NCBI GenBank assembly: GCA_017503105.1
Contig: JAFVTS010000021.1
Span: 1 to 48,732 of the forward strand
Source of the DNA: Clostridia bacterium
Lineage (GTDB): Bacteria; Bacillota; Clostridia; Oscillospirales; CAG-272
DNA length: 48,732 nucleotides
Reading direction: 5' to 3'
The notes below the pieces were generated by a model. The model searched no databases. It was not told the DNA's origin and was given only the letters and a program-made list of their open reading frames with translations. Below, one piece after another: positions 38,892 to 46,794 of this stretch. Position 1 is the first letter of the stretch. Each line of letters opens with the position of its first letter. A program made the position numbers and the translations under genes.

Positions 38892-39491
38892 GTGATATAC
38901 GAAAGAATTTGCGCGGACGAGCTTACGCTCTCGGACTTCGAGCTTTCGGCGCGCTTGAAGATGCCCGTCGGCACCTTGCCCGAGAATTTCGAGGAATGCA
39001 AAAGTGCTCTTTTTGCGGCGGCTGCTCCCGCTTTCACCGCCGAGCGAGCGCGGGTGCGCTTCCTCTCCGATGCAAGGGCGGAGCTTTGTGGCAGGGTACT
39101 TGAATCACGCGCTCTTGCAAAGGCTCTTGCGGGCTGTGATGAGGCGCTGTTTTTGTCGGCGACGCTTGGGTTTGGCGCAGAGCGGCTTCTCAGAAGGTAT
39201 GCGGCAAGCTCGCCGTCCTTGCACTTTGTGACCGACGCAATAGCGGATGCGCTCGTTGAGGCGCTTTGTGACGCGGCAGAGGCGCGGGTTCTTTCGGCAG
39301 AGGAGCACACGGCGCGCTTTAGCCCGGGGTATGCCGATCTTCCGCTTTCCTTCGTTAAGGATATTTTGGAAAAAACGAATGCCGAAAAGCTTCTCGGCGT
39401 CGGGCTCACGGACTCTTATCTCGCGATACCTACGAAGACGGTAACGGCTGTAATAGGAATAAAAACTGTGCCGAAAGGAAACGAAAAATGA
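38892..39491 (+). CDS. Methionine synthase activation-domain protein (stand-alone)
   Basis: This is a roughly 199-residue protein with the RFSPGYADLPLS block near residue 140, typical of the S-adenosylmethionine-binding activation domain of cobalamin-dependent methionine synthase. In many Clostridia this domain is a separate polypeptide that reductively re-methylates cob(II)alamin. I prefer the GTG at 38892, which has AGAGAGG at good spacing; a GTG three codons earlier is possible. Its stop overlaps the MetH start (ATGA), so the two are translationally coupled. Confidence 0.82.
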   Translation: MIYERICADELTLSDFELSARLKMPVGTLPENFEECKSALFAAAAPAFTAERARVRFLSDARAELCGRVLESRALAKALAGCDEALFLSATLGFGAERLLRRYAASSPSLHFVTDAIADALVEALCDAAEARVLSAEEHTARFSPGYADLPLSFVKDILEKTNAEKLLGVGLTDSYLAIPTKTVTAVIGIKTVPKGNEK

Positions 39492-41872
39492 AAAATATAC
39501 TTGAAATACTCGGCAAAAAGAGGCTCTATTTTGACGGAGCCACGGGCACGGAGCTTGAAAAGCTCGGACTTCTCTCAGGGGAAACGCCCGAGCAGATGAA
39601 TCTTCGCGCGCCCGAGGCGGTGGAGGCGCTTCACAGGGCGTACTTTGAGGCGGGCGCCGACGTTATAAAGACGAACACCTTCGGTGCGAACTCGCTGAAG
39701 CACGAAAATTACGCCGAGATGATAGAGGCGGCGCTCGGCTGTGCAAGCAGAGCAAGAGCGGGCAGGGAAGACAAGTTTATAGCCTTTGATATAGGCCCGA
39801 CGGGCAAGATGCTTGAGCCGCTCGGCGACCTTTCCTTTGAGGGGGCGGTCGAGATTTTCGCTAAGAGCATACGCGCGGCGGAGGGCAAGGGCGCCGATCT
39901 TATCCTTATAGAAACGATGAGCGACACGTACGAAACCAAGGCGGCGGTAATAGCGGCAAAGGAAAATTCGTCGCTCCCCATATTCGTGACCAACGTCTAC
40001 GACGCGGGCGGCAAGATGCTGACGGGCGCATCTCCCGAGGTCTCGGCGGCGCTTCTTGAGGGGCTTGGAGTCAGCGCTTTTGGAATGAACTGCTCACTCG
40101 GTCCCGACAAGATGGCTGAGATCTTGCCAAGGCTTGCGGACGCATCGTCCGTGCCGATCATAGTAAATCCGAACGCGGGTCTTCCCGAGGTGAGGGACGG
40201 CGTGCTTTCGTTCACCTTCTCCGAGGAAGAGTTTTGCGCTTATATGAAGGAAATGGCGCCCTACTGCGCCGTGATGGGCGGTTGTTGCGGCACGACGCCC
40301 GAGTATATAAGGGCGCTGAGGGCAGCGACGGAGGGCATTCCGCTTCTCGAAAAAGAGGAAAAGGGGCACACCCGTGTTACGTCTTTTGCTAAAATTGCCG
40401 AGATCGGCGGCAGCACGGTCATAATCGGTGAGCGTCTTAACCCAACGGGCAAGAAAAAGCTCAAGGAGGCGCTCGTCGGCGGCAATATATCATATATTCT
40501 TGAAGAGGCGATAAAGCAACAGGATGCGGGCGCACACGTCCTTGACGTGAACGTAGGACTCCCCGAGATAGACGAGGTCGAAAAAATGCGCGAGGTCATA
40601 TCGGCGGTTCAGTCGGTCAGCGACCTTCCGCTTCAGATAGACACGGCAGATCCGTCGGCGCTTGCCGCCGCTATGCGTATTTATAACGGAAAGCCGCTCG
40701 TAAATTCCGTAAACGGCTCTCGCGAGAGTATGGACGCCGTTTTTCCGCTCGTCAAAAAGTACGGCGGCACGGTCATAGCGCTGACGCTCGACGAGAGCGG
40801 AATTCCCGCCGATGCGGACGGGCGATTGAAGATCGCGCACAGAATAATCAAGGAAGCCGGAAAATACGGTATCAGCCGCAAGGATATAATAGTTGACCCT
40901 TTGGCGCTTGCCATCAGCGCACAGGCGGACAGCGCCACGGTAACGCTTGACACGGTACGCGCCTTGGCAAAGGAGGGAATACACACGTCCCTCGGCGTTT
41001 CCAACATCTCGTTCGGCCTGCCAAGGCGTGAGATAATAAATTCCGCGTTCTTTGCGGCGGCACTTACGGCAGGGCTTAACGCCGCTATCATAAACCCGAT
41101 GTCCGAGGCGATGATGAACGTCTATTTCGCAAACGAAGCGCTCACAGCGAGGGATCCGTCCTGCGAGGCTTACGTTGCCTACGCGGCGTCGCTCCCCGAG
41201 GAAGACACGCACAAAGGAGCGCCGAAGAGCGAAAAAAAGAGCACGGCAGAGGACGACCCGACGAATCTTTTCGGCGCAATAGTCAAGGGGCTTCGTTCCT
41301 CGGCGGGAGAGCTTGCCGAGTCGCTCTTGAAAACGGAAGAACCGCTCGCGGTCATAAACGGGTATATCATTCCCGCCCTTGACGAGGTCGGAGGACGGTT
41401 TGAACGCTCCGAAATATACCTTCCCGCTCTTCTTGCAAGCGCAGAGGCGGCACGCGAGGCTTTTGAGGCGGTGAAAAAAAGAATTCCCGAGGAGAAAAGC
41501 GAGGCGGGCGCGCTCGTTCTCGCAACCGTCGAGGGCGATATGCACGACATCGGCAAAAATATAGTAAAGGTCATACTTGAAAGCCACGGATTCCGCGTCT
41601 ACGATCTCGGAAGAAACGTGCCTGCCGAAAAAATATTGGATAAGGTCAAGGAAACGGGAGCCCGCCTCGTCGGTCTCAGCGCACTTATGACGACCACCGT
41701 CCCCGCAATGGAAAAAACGATAAAGCTTTTGCGCGAAAAAGCCCCGTTCGTCAAGGTCACCGTCGGAGGCGCCGTAATGAACCCCGATTACGCGAAAATG
41801 ATAGGCGCGGACTTCTATTCCGCAGACGCGATGGGCGCCCTTGAGGTGTGTAAAAGCTTCTTTGGTAAATAA
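39488..41872 (+). CDS. metH: Cobalamin-dependent methionine synthase lacking the activation domain
   Basis: This 794-residue protein has a homocysteine S-methyltransferase domain (about 1-290) with zinc cysteines Cys202, Cys266 and Cys267 (GGCCG). A pterin-binding domain follows (about 310-560; GERLNPTGKKKL, DVNVGLPE and NSVNGSRES). The C-terminal part is a B12-binding cap and Rossmann domain (about 585-794) with the axial ligand His686 in GDMHDIGKN. The fourth (activation) domain is supplied by the upstream overlapping gene. It transfers a methyl group from methyl-tetrahydrofolate to homocysteine. It shows the organism uses cobalamin, although its diol dehydratase is B12-independent. Confidence 0.95.
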   Translation: MKNILEILGKKRLYFDGATGTELEKLGLLSGETPEQMNLRAPEAVEALHRAYFEAGADVIKTNTFGANSLKHENYAEMIEAALGCASRARAGREDKFIAFDIGPTGKMLEPLGDLSFEGAVEIFAKSIRAAEGKGADLILIETMSDTYETKAAVIAAKENSSLPIFVTNVYDAGGKMLTGASPEVSAALLEGLGVSAFGMNCSLGPDKMAEILPRLADASSVPIIVNPNAGLPEVRDGVLSFTFSEEEFCAYMKEMAPYCAVMGGCCGTTPEYIRALRAATEGIPLLEKEEKGHTRVTSFAKIAEIGGSTVIIGERLNPTGKKKLKEALVGGNISYILEEAIKQQDAGAHVLDVNVGLPEIDEVEKMREVISAVQSVSDLPLQIDTADPSALAAAMRIYNGKPLVNSVNGSRESMDAVFPLVKKYGGTVIALTLDESGIPADADGRLKIAHRIIKEAGKYGISRKDIIVDPLALAISAQADSATVTLDTVRALAKEGIHTSLGVSNISFGLPRREIINSAFFAAALTAGLNAAIINPMSEAMMNVYFANEALTARDPSCEAYVAYAASLPEEDTHKGAPKSEKKSTAEDDPTNLFGAIVKGLRSSAGELAESLLKTEEPLAVINGYIIPALDEVGGRFERSEIYLPALLASAEAAREAFEAVKKRIPEEKSEAGALVLATVEGDMHDIGKNIVKVILESHGFRVYDLGRNVPAEKILDKVKETGARLVGLSALMTTTVPAMEKTIKLLREKAPFVKVTVGGAVMNPDYAKMIGADFYSADAMGALEVCKSFFGK

Positions 41873-41929
41873 AAGTCCAAGGCTCCGCGCGGCAATCGCC
41901 GTGCACCCAAATCTTCTGATAAAAGCAAA

Positions 41930-41975
41930 AAGCGGGCGGCTCTGTTCTTATCACAAAATAGGAAGCCGCCCGCTT
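41930..41975. terminator. Stem-loop after metH
   Basis: Perfect 12-bp arms AAGCGGGCGGCT/AGCCGCCCGCTT have a 22-nt loop. The T-rich tract lies on the minus-strand side, so in the plus direction it is a hairpin without a U run. A smaller GCGCGGC/GCCGTGC hairpin precedes it at about 41886-41903. Confidence 0.55.
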
Positions 41976-42077
41976 GTTAGCGCCTCTTGCTTGAAAGCTT
42001 TTGTGCCGTTTAAAAGGCAAAAAACTTGATTTTTTCCTAAAACGCGCAAAAATGCGGAAAAACTTTTTAAAAAGCCC

Positions 42078-42106
42078 TTGACAAAACGCAAAACTTGTGA
42101 TATAAT
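42078..42106 (+). promoter_or_regulatory. Strong promoter of tRNA-Glu
   Basis: A perfect TTGACA (42078-42083) and TATAAT (42101-42106) have a 17-bp spacer. The sequence TTGACAAAACG and the preceding A/T tract match the tRNA-Val operon promoter at 415-443. Confidence 0.9.
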
Positions 42107-42127
42107 CATTCGGCAAGGCAAAAATCC

Positions 42128-42202
42128 GGCCCGTTAGTCAAGCGGCTAAGACGCGGCCCTCTCAAGGCTGAAACATGGGTTCGATTCCCGTACGGGTCAC
42201 CA
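42128..42202 (+). tRNA. tRNA-Glu (anticodon CTC)
   Basis: The acceptor stem GGCCCGT/ACGGGTC (one G-T pair) is followed by an A discriminator and an encoded CCA. The anticodon stem-loop CGGCC-CTCTCAA-GGCTG gives CTC (Glu, GAG codons). It marks the boundary between the metH region and the phage-like genes to the right. It could be the attachment site, but no matching direct repeat can be shown inside the window. Confidence 0.93.
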
Positions 42203-42206
42203 AATT

Positions 42207-42290
42207 GGACAAGACGAACACACAAAGATAGTTTGCCCTGGCGTTGCTATCACCGTTGTAGGCACAATCTTTGCCCTCTCGTTTTGTCTG
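42207..42290 (+). ncRNA. Long structured segment following tRNA-Glu
   Basis: An 11-bp outer stem (GGACAAGACGA with TCGTTTTGTCT, two wobbles) encloses AAAGAT/ATCTTT and TGCC/GGCA stems. It starts 5 nt after the tRNA CCA and is followed by a terminator, so it should be part of the tRNA transcript. It may be a discrete small RNA, a tRNA-processing leader or a phage element. Confidence 0.45.
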
Positions 42291-42303
42291 CACAATGAAT
42301 AAC

Positions 42304-42339
42304 AAAAAAGACTATCGTCTTACCGCGATAGTCTTTTTT
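42304..42339. terminator. Terminator of the tRNA-Glu transcript
   Basis: A perfect 14-bp inverted repeat (AAAAAAGACTATCG/CGATAGTCTTTTTT) has an 8-nt loop, giving a U run in both directions. Confidence 0.88.
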
Positions 42340-42460
42340 GCTATTCCACCCGATTATTTTGCGTTTCTCTTCTCATTTCCATAACGCAATTCGTTATTTT
42401 CTAACAAAATCAAGCGGAAACGATAAAAAACTGTTAGAATTTAACGAAAGGAGCATGGTT

Positions 42461-42718
42461 ATGATTAGAATTCTACTGTCCAAGAAGCTGGGCGAGCTTC
42501 GTTGGACCCAAGCAGACCTTGCTCGCGCTACCGGGATAAGACCTTCTACAATAAATGAGATCTATCACGAGATTGCGGAGCGAGTTAACCTGGAACACCT
42601 CGATCTGATATGCGAGGCCCTTGACTGCGAGCTATCTGAAATCATTATCAGAGTACCCGATCGTTACCCCAAGACCAAAACTCGTACGGGCGCACCCATA
42701 CATAAATATGACGATTGA
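42461..42718 (+). CDS. XRE-type helix-turn-helix protein (phage-type regulator)
   Basis: This 85-residue protein has the pattern KKLGELRWTQADLARATGIRPSTINEIYHE, the helix-turn-helix of the YozG/HTH_26 kind. A short Lys/Arg-rich tail follows. The ATG at 42461 has ideal spacing to AAAGGAG; an ATG two codons earlier is too close. It converges on the second XRE gene. Such pairs occur in lysogeny-control regions. Confidence 0.83.
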   Translation: MIRILLSKKLGELRWTQADLARATGIRPSTINEIYHEIAERVNLEHLDLICEALDCELSEIIIRVPDRYPKTKTRTGAPIHKYDD

Positions 42719-42768
42719 CTATGTTCCGATCCCCCGAACTGCTCTTTGCGGCTCGGGGGATTTTCCTT

Positions 42769-42984
42769 TTATATTTCTTCTCCTGTTTCGCGGTCGATGA
42801 ATTTAATAACCAAGTCCACACCGAGCGCATCTGCAATCTTGCGCAGCTCGCTCTCCTTGAAATCGTCGCGTTTCATTTTGTTATTCAAGTTCTGCGGAGT
42901 ATCGCCCATCCTTGCCGCCAAGTCCCTCTCGGAGAGGTTTCCGCGCTTTACGCGCATAATTCTGATTTTTTCTGCCATTGCCAT
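42769..42984 (-). CDS. Cro/CI-type repressor-like protein
   Basis: This 71-residue protein has an N-terminal helix-turn-helix (NLSERDLAARMGDTPQNLNNKMKR) and a short acidic C terminus (IKFIDRETGEEI). There is no protease or dimerisation domain, so it is a Cro-like minimal repressor. An AGGAGG site precedes the ATG. Its promoter carries the palindrome TACACT-N4-AGTGTA between -35 and -10. The same operator lies in the facing promoter of the early-type genes, which makes this protein the likely binder. Confidence 0.82.
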   Translation of the reverse strand: MAMAEKIRIMRVKRGNLSERDLAARMGDTPQNLNNKMKRDDFKESELRKIADALGVDLVIKFIDRETGEEI

Positions 42985-43011
42985 AATTCAAAGCACCTCC
43001 TGTCATTTTCC

Positions 43012-43040
43012 ATTATACACTATTCAGTGTAGTTTGTCAA
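43012..43040 (-). promoter_or_regulatory. Promoter of the Cro-like gene with operator O1
   Basis: On the minus strand TTGACA (43040-43035) and TATAAT (43017-43012) have a 17-bp spacer. The palindrome TACACT-ATTC-AGTGTA occupies 43016-43031, filling the spacer, so a bound repressor would block RNA polymerase. Confidence 0.88.
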
Positions 43041-43089
43041 CATATTTTTGAAAAAATAAAAAATTTTTTGATTTTTTATCAAAAAACAC

Positions 43090-43118
43090 TTGACAAAATA
43101 CACTTTTTAGTGTATAAT
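43090..43118 (+). promoter_or_regulatory. Early-type promoter with operator O2
   Basis: TTGACA (43090-43095) and TATAAT (43113-43118) have a 17-bp spacer. The palindrome TACACT-TTTT-AGTGTA occupies 43099-43114, with the same half-sites and the same placement as in the facing promoter. The pair forms a two-operator divergent switch. Confidence 0.9.
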
Positions 43119-43148
43119 ATATATGTAAGGAAGAGGGGAGGTGATAAG

Positions 43149-43283
43149 ATGGACGAGAAAAAGAAAGAAGCCTTACAAGAACTGCTGAAAATCTTGTGTG
43201 ATTGCCCTGAGTTAGCAGACAGAATAACAATCACAATCAAGCCGAACAGCAAGCCAAGCAAGGCTAAACCCGAAAGCGAGTAG
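43149..43283 (+). CDS. Small acidic/basic protein, first early-type gene
   Basis: This 44-residue protein (MDEKKKEALQELLKILCDC at its start) has a Lys/Pro/Ser-rich tail. A very strong RBS (GGGGAGGTGAT) and the regulated promoter directly upstream support it as a real gene. No family is recognised; it is predicted mostly helical. Confidence 0.65.
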   Translation: MDEKKKEALQELLKILCDCPELADRITITIKPNSKPSKAKPESE

Positions 43284-43376
43284 CTTTCAAGGCAGAGAGG
43301 GGCGGAAGCCACCGCCCCCTCGTAAGTCCTATTATACCACAATGAAAAGAAAAAAGCAACAGGAAGGACGAAAAAA

Positions 43377-43592
43377 ATGATGTGTGATTTGAAAAAGATA
43401 AGCCAGAGAACGAAAGACCTGTTTAACAAGCTCGATGAAAAGCTTCGCTACACCGACGAGCGTTACAGATACCGCCTTGGCGTAAACGGTCTGAACGAAG
43501 TTTGCTTCACCGATTTCCGCACAATGACGGATATCAAGGGCAACAGAAATATTCAAATCGCTATTAAAAAAATGTTGGAGGAATTGAAATAA
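43377..43592 (+). CDS. Hypothetical small phage-type protein
   Basis: This 71-residue protein is charged and helical at the N terminus, followed by YRYRLGVNGLNEVCF. The start is one of two adjacent ATGs at 43377 and 43380, preceded by AGGAAGGAC. It overlaps the next gene by one base (TAATG), which supports a cotranscribed early operon. The function is unknown. Confidence 0.65.
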   Translation: MMCDLKKISQRTKDLFNKLDEKLRYTDERYRYRLGVNGLNEVCFTDFRTMTDIKGNRNIQIAIKKMLEELK

Positions 43593-43822
43593 TGAATAAG
43601 ATGCGTAGAACAGCTCTCGCGAGCATAAAGGAAAAAATCGAGGAACTGAAAGACGAGCTTGAAACCCTGCTTGAAGAGGAAGAGGAATACCGCGACAACA
43701 TCCCCGAAAATATGCAAAGCGGCGAACGATACGAAAAGGCAGATGAAGCAGTAAGCGCCCTTGAGGACGCTGTCAGTGATTTAGAAAACGCGGTTGACAA
43801 TATCGACACCGCAATAGAATAA
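43592..43822 (+). CDS. Acidic coiled-coil small protein
   Basis: This 76-residue protein is very rich in Glu and Asp, with heptad-like spacing (KEKIEELKDELETLLEEEEE and a second helix with ALEDAVSDLENAVDNI). It probably forms an antiparallel helical hairpin. It is coupled to the upstream gene by a TAATG overlap. The strong acidity resembles DNA-mimic proteins of phages, but I cannot assign that role. Confidence 0.65.
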   Translation: MNKMRRTALASIKEKIEELKDELETLLEEEEEYRDNIPENMQSGERYEKADEAVSALEDAVSDLENAVDNIDTAIE

Positions 43823-43836
43823 GAGAGGTACAAAAA

Positions 43837-44514
43837 ATGACGAGATATAACATCACCGCAGAGAGAACGAACGGCACACAGTTCACCGACACCGTTTACG
43901 CCGCAGACGAAAAGACGGCTCGTAGAGACTTCAATGAGATTTACCGCCACGCAGACAAACCGAAAATCATCAGCGTTGTGGCTCTCGGAGACGGCTATCA
44001 AGCAAGTAAAGCGCAGGAGCGCGAAGCACTCGCAGAAATCCGTAGCATCGTTGAGTCGCTTGGAAACAATAGCTATATTGCAATCGCTTTCAAGGGGTGC
44101 TTGGAAGATGCGGCAGAAAACATCGAAAACGATTGGGCGTTGAGTATGTACGATAGATGGCAAACAGCGGAGGCAAAGATCAGCGAGCTTGAAGCAGATG
44201 TTCGCAAAGCAACCTCAAGCGCCAAGGCAACAAAGAGTCTTGCAGATGCTTACGAAAAGGCACTTGAAGAAGCCATTGAAAAATCGCTTACCCCCGACGA
44301 AATCGAAACGCTTCAGCACATCGTTTTTGAGAAGCAACTCAACAACGACAGTGAAAACAGCGCGGCAGCGAAAGCCATCGTAGAGAACGCGGAACACCCT
44401 GAGTCCGAAGCATTTCAGACGGCGGTACGCAAACACCGAGACACAACCGCAATCAAGGCGCAACTTGACGCGCTCGCAAACAGACTTTCAACTATCATCA
44501 GAAATAGTAGATAA
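43837..44514 (+). CDS. Hypothetical coiled-coil protein, end of early-type operon
   Basis: This 225-residue protein has an N-terminal beta-rich part (MTRYNITAERTNGTQFTDTVYA). A long helical, coiled-coil-like region from about residue 60 (SELEADVRKATSSAKATKSL) and a basic tail follow. It has no recognisable family. It is the last plus-strand gene before the convergent minus-strand genes; an AGAGAGGT RBS precedes it. Confidence 0.66.
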   Translation: MTRYNITAERTNGTQFTDTVYAADEKTARRDFNEIYRHADKPKIISVVALGDGYQASKAQEREALAEIRSIVESLGNNSYIAIAFKGCLEDAAENIENDWALSMYDRWQTAEAKISELEADVRKATSSAKATKSLADAYEKALEEAIEKSLTPDEIETLQHIVFEKQLNNDSENSAAAKAIVENAEHPESEAFQTAVRKHRDTTAIKAQLDALANRLSTIIRNSR

Positions 44515-44589
44515 CCCTCGGAGAGCCCCGAAAAACGCGTTGCAACACGCGAGAGGGACGAGCGAACACAGATAACGGCATAAAAGAAA

Positions 44590-44628
44590 AAATCCCCTTG
44601 ACGAGCGTTGTGCTTGCCAAGGGGATTT
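44590..44628. terminator. Bidirectional terminator between convergent phage-type operons
   Basis: Perfect 11-bp arms AAATCCCCTTG/CAAGGGGATTT have a 17-nt loop and A/T tracts on both sides. They separate the plus-strand early-type genes from the minus-strand holin/DGR genes. Confidence 0.85.
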
Positions 44629-44641
44629 CTTTAATATAAGG

Positions 44642-44983
44642 TTACTTTGTATCGGTTGAGCCGCCTGTGTCGGTAGGTGCAGTAGATGTAGTATTTACCT
44701 TCGACAGATCCTCGCCGTTCTCGGCTGCTTTAAGCAACTGCTTGAATACCTGATTGGTACCTGTTGCCGCGAGTCCGGACACAGCTCCCGAGATAATTGC
44801 CGCGGTAAGCGTTGCCGCGCCAATGAATTCGGGAAAGATGAAGAACATCGCCGCCGCGAGAAGTGCGCCGAGGATGCAGGAGATCAACGGATAGAATTTG
44901 CTGTTGATCTTGGTGGTCTTGATCGCGGTGATTGCAATGTAGCAAATAACCACGATTACGGGAATTGCTGAATAGTTCAACAT
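44642..44983 (-). CDS. Holin-like membrane protein (A118 holin type)
   Basis: This 113-residue protein has an N-terminal transmembrane helix (AIPVIVVICYIAITAI) and a second helix (LISCILGALLAAAMFFIFPEF). A third, small-residue-rich helix (AIISGAVSGLAATGTNQVF) and a polar charged tail complete it. This layout matches the phage holin family typified by Listeria phage A118. It would form the membrane hole for release at the end of a lytic cycle. An AGAGGTAA RBS precedes the ATG. No endolysin is visible next to it. Confidence 0.75.
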   Translation of the reverse strand: MLNYSAIPVIVVICYIAITAIKTTKINSKFYPLISCILGALLAAAMFFIFPEFIGAATLTAAIISGAVSGLAATGTNQVFKQLLKAAENGEDLSKVNTTSTAPTDTGGSTDTK

Positions 44984-45042
44984 TTGGGGTTACCTCTTTT
45001 CTTTTTTGGTATTTATAATCAGCGTTGCGCACCCGCTAATTA

Positions 45043-45606
45043 TCATTTGGTTTCGTGTTCTATGATGGTGAGCTTGTTCATTGCCGGCTGAACTTCGGAG
45101 TGCATATATCCGTCGCCGCCGTTCTCTTCGTATTCTTTGAAGAGCTCCCAAAATGCGTCTGCTTCCATCCTCGACCACGATTGCGTGGGATTGGTTTCGG
45201 TATTGGTATAATACCTGTAATTCTGCAAGAGCCTGTCGCGGATCTTATTTCGCTCACGGCGCTTGGTGTCCTCTTCCATCTTTTTAACGCGTTCTGCGAG
45301 ATCGGAAATGGCTACACCAAATTCCGTTTTGAATTCCTGTATATCCTTTCTGACCGCGCAGTTTTCGTCTTCAAGCTCGTGTTGGATCTGAATACTTTGC
45401 TTGCGGTATTCGGGATATTTCCGTACGGCCGTTAAAGCCTCCTGCAACTGTTCGTCGCGGAGCTTATCCGCGTCGTGTTTGGCAATAAGATAGTCCTTGA
45501 CCTTGCGATAGCACAAGATAAGGAATACTATTGCCGCAATAAAAATAGCAACATCAAGAACTGTGATGTTGCCGAAAGCATCAATGAATGACTGCCAAGT
45601 TATCAA
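45043..45606 (-). CDS. Membrane-anchored coiled-coil phage protein
   Basis: This 187-residue protein has one N-terminal transmembrane helix (VLDVAIFIAAIVFLILCY) and a long charged coiled coil (KLRDEQLQEALTAVRKYPEY to MEEDTKRRERNKIRDRLL). An acidic tail with FWELFKEYEENGGDGYM follows. I place the start at the TTG at 45606 because GGAGGTG precedes it with 5-7 nt spacing. A longer ATG reading from 45666 has no such site and runs into the terminator region. It resembles holin-adjacent lysis-module proteins of clostridial prophages, but the function is not assigned. Confidence 0.72.
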   Translation of the reverse strand: MITWQSFIDAFGNITVLDVAIFIAAIVFLILCYRKVKDYLIAKHDADKLRDEQLQEALTAVRKYPEYRKQSIQIQHELEDENCAVRKDIQEFKTEFGVAISDLAERVKKMEEDTKRRERNKIRDRLLQNYRYYTNTETNPTQSWSRMEADAFWELFKEYEENGGDGYMHSEVQPAMNKLTIIEHETK

Positions 45607-45644
45607 CTCTGCACCTCCGATATTGTATTGTCGCGTCCTTTGCA

Positions 45645-45674
45645 ATAAAAAAGCCGCGGTTTTCACCGTGGCTC
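45645..45674 (-). terminator. Candidate terminator after the reverse transcriptase gene
   Basis: On the minus strand GCCACGG and CCGCGGC (one mismatch) form a hairpin with a 6-nt loop, followed by a run of T. It lies 11 bp after the reverse transcriptase stop codon. Confidence 0.6.
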
Positions 45675-45684
45675 TAACGCCCGA

Positions 45685-46794
45685 TCAGATGTCGGGGCGT
45701 GATATTGAATTTTCTTCGGCATAGTGCCGAACCAACACAAAGTCGTCCAGCACTTTATTCCGCAGGGCATCACAATCGCAATGCTTCAGATGTCCGAGAT
45801 AGCTCGTTATAACGCTGAGAGCATAATCGAGTGAGATTTCTCCTGTTGAGTAGTGATCCATAACATACCGTAGATGTTGCTTCATATGAAGCGAGGTGGA
45901 TTTACGGAGCTGGATTTTATCAGGCCATATTCGCTTGCCGACAAATTCTACACCTGCATCATATGGCATTATGGCTGTTTTGCTATTCAGTTGCAGGCCG
46001 AGCTCGCTATACAAGTAGTCCTCAAATCTTCCGAGGATTTCGTGTATTTGATCTTTGCTCGGTGCAAGGAATATCATATCGTCCATATACCGAATGTAGT
46101 ATGGGGCGCGGAGTTCTCTTTTTATGAAGTGGTCTGCGGGCGTCATAACAACATTCGCCGTCATTTGAGAAATCAGACTGCCTACCTGCATACCAATCCC
46201 AAGAACGCGCTCGCATTCTGTCACGTCTGTTGCTTCAACAGGCAAGCCAAACGCCCGTCCATCACAACGGATAGCCTTTTCCAAAAACCACATCATATCG
46301 GGATCGTCTAATGGCTTGCCGAGGCTCCATAGCTGAACATCGTAAGGAACGCGGAAAAAGAATTTAGCAATATCAAGTTTGCATATCCACCAATTTTCCT
46401 TTTTGTTTCCTACGAGGCGCAACCAATACTGAAGCTGTTTCGCCGCTTTTATCGGGCCGAGGGTTTGGATTGAGCCGTAGCTGTGTTCGTAAAAAGAGCG
46501 CTTGTATATCGGCCACAACACATTGTATGCCGCACAATTTACCACTCTGTTTTCAAACGGTATCACGCTTATTATGCGCTTTTTGGGATAGTATTCAATG
46601 AATTCGGACATATGCTCAACCTCGTATGATTTCCAAATCAAATGATTTTGGCTATCAATGAGGTTTTCTTCGAGATTTGCCGTATAGTTCAGCACTTCAT
46701 TCTTGTATCGCTTGTGTTTGCGAGCAAGAAGATAACCGCCATACAAATTTTCAAAATCTACAAATCTTTCAAAAACGTGCTTGTGCTTCTCCAT
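45685..46794 (-). CDS. DGR reverse transcriptase
   Basis: This 369-residue group-II-intron-like reverse transcriptase shows motif A as CKLDIAKFFFRVP (Asp141). The GSLISQ box at 205-210 is the DGR/Abi-type variant of the usual QGxxxSP. The YMDD catalytic box lies at 236-239 (YIRYMDDMIFLAP). There is no maturase or endonuclease domain. It copies the template repeat RNA with frequent misincorporation at adenines, together with the Avd protein. The TR lies 154 bp upstream and avd just before that. An AGGAG sequence precedes the ATG. Confidence 0.96.
   Translation of the reverse strand: MEKHKHVFERFVDFENLYGGYLLARKHKRYKNEVLNYTANLEENLIDSQNHLIWKSYEVEHMSEFIEYYPKKRIISVIPFENRVVNCAAYNVLWPIYKRSFYEHSYGSIQTLGPIKAAKQLQYWLRLVGNKKENWWICKLDIAKFFFRVPYDVQLWSLGKPLDDPDMMWFLEKAIRCDGRAFGLPVEATDVTECERVLGIGMQVGSLISQMTANVVMTPADHFIKRELRAPYYIRYMDDMIFLAPSKDQIHEILGRFEDYLYSELGLQLNSKTAIMPYDAGVEFVGKRIWPDKIQLRKSTSLHMKQHLRYVMDHYSTGEISLDYALSVITSYLGHLKHCDCDALRNKVLDDFVLVRHYAEENSISRPDI

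Noticed and set aside
42128-42202. Phage attachment site (attL) at the tRNA-Glu 3' end
   Set aside because: No direct repeat of the tRNA end and no integrase are visible inside the window, so it cannot be supported.
45607-45666. N-terminal extension of the membrane coiled-coil protein from an upstream ATG
   Set aside because: It overlaps the likely terminator of the reverse transcriptase gene and lacks an RBS. The TTG at 45606 has a strong GGAGG at proper spacing.
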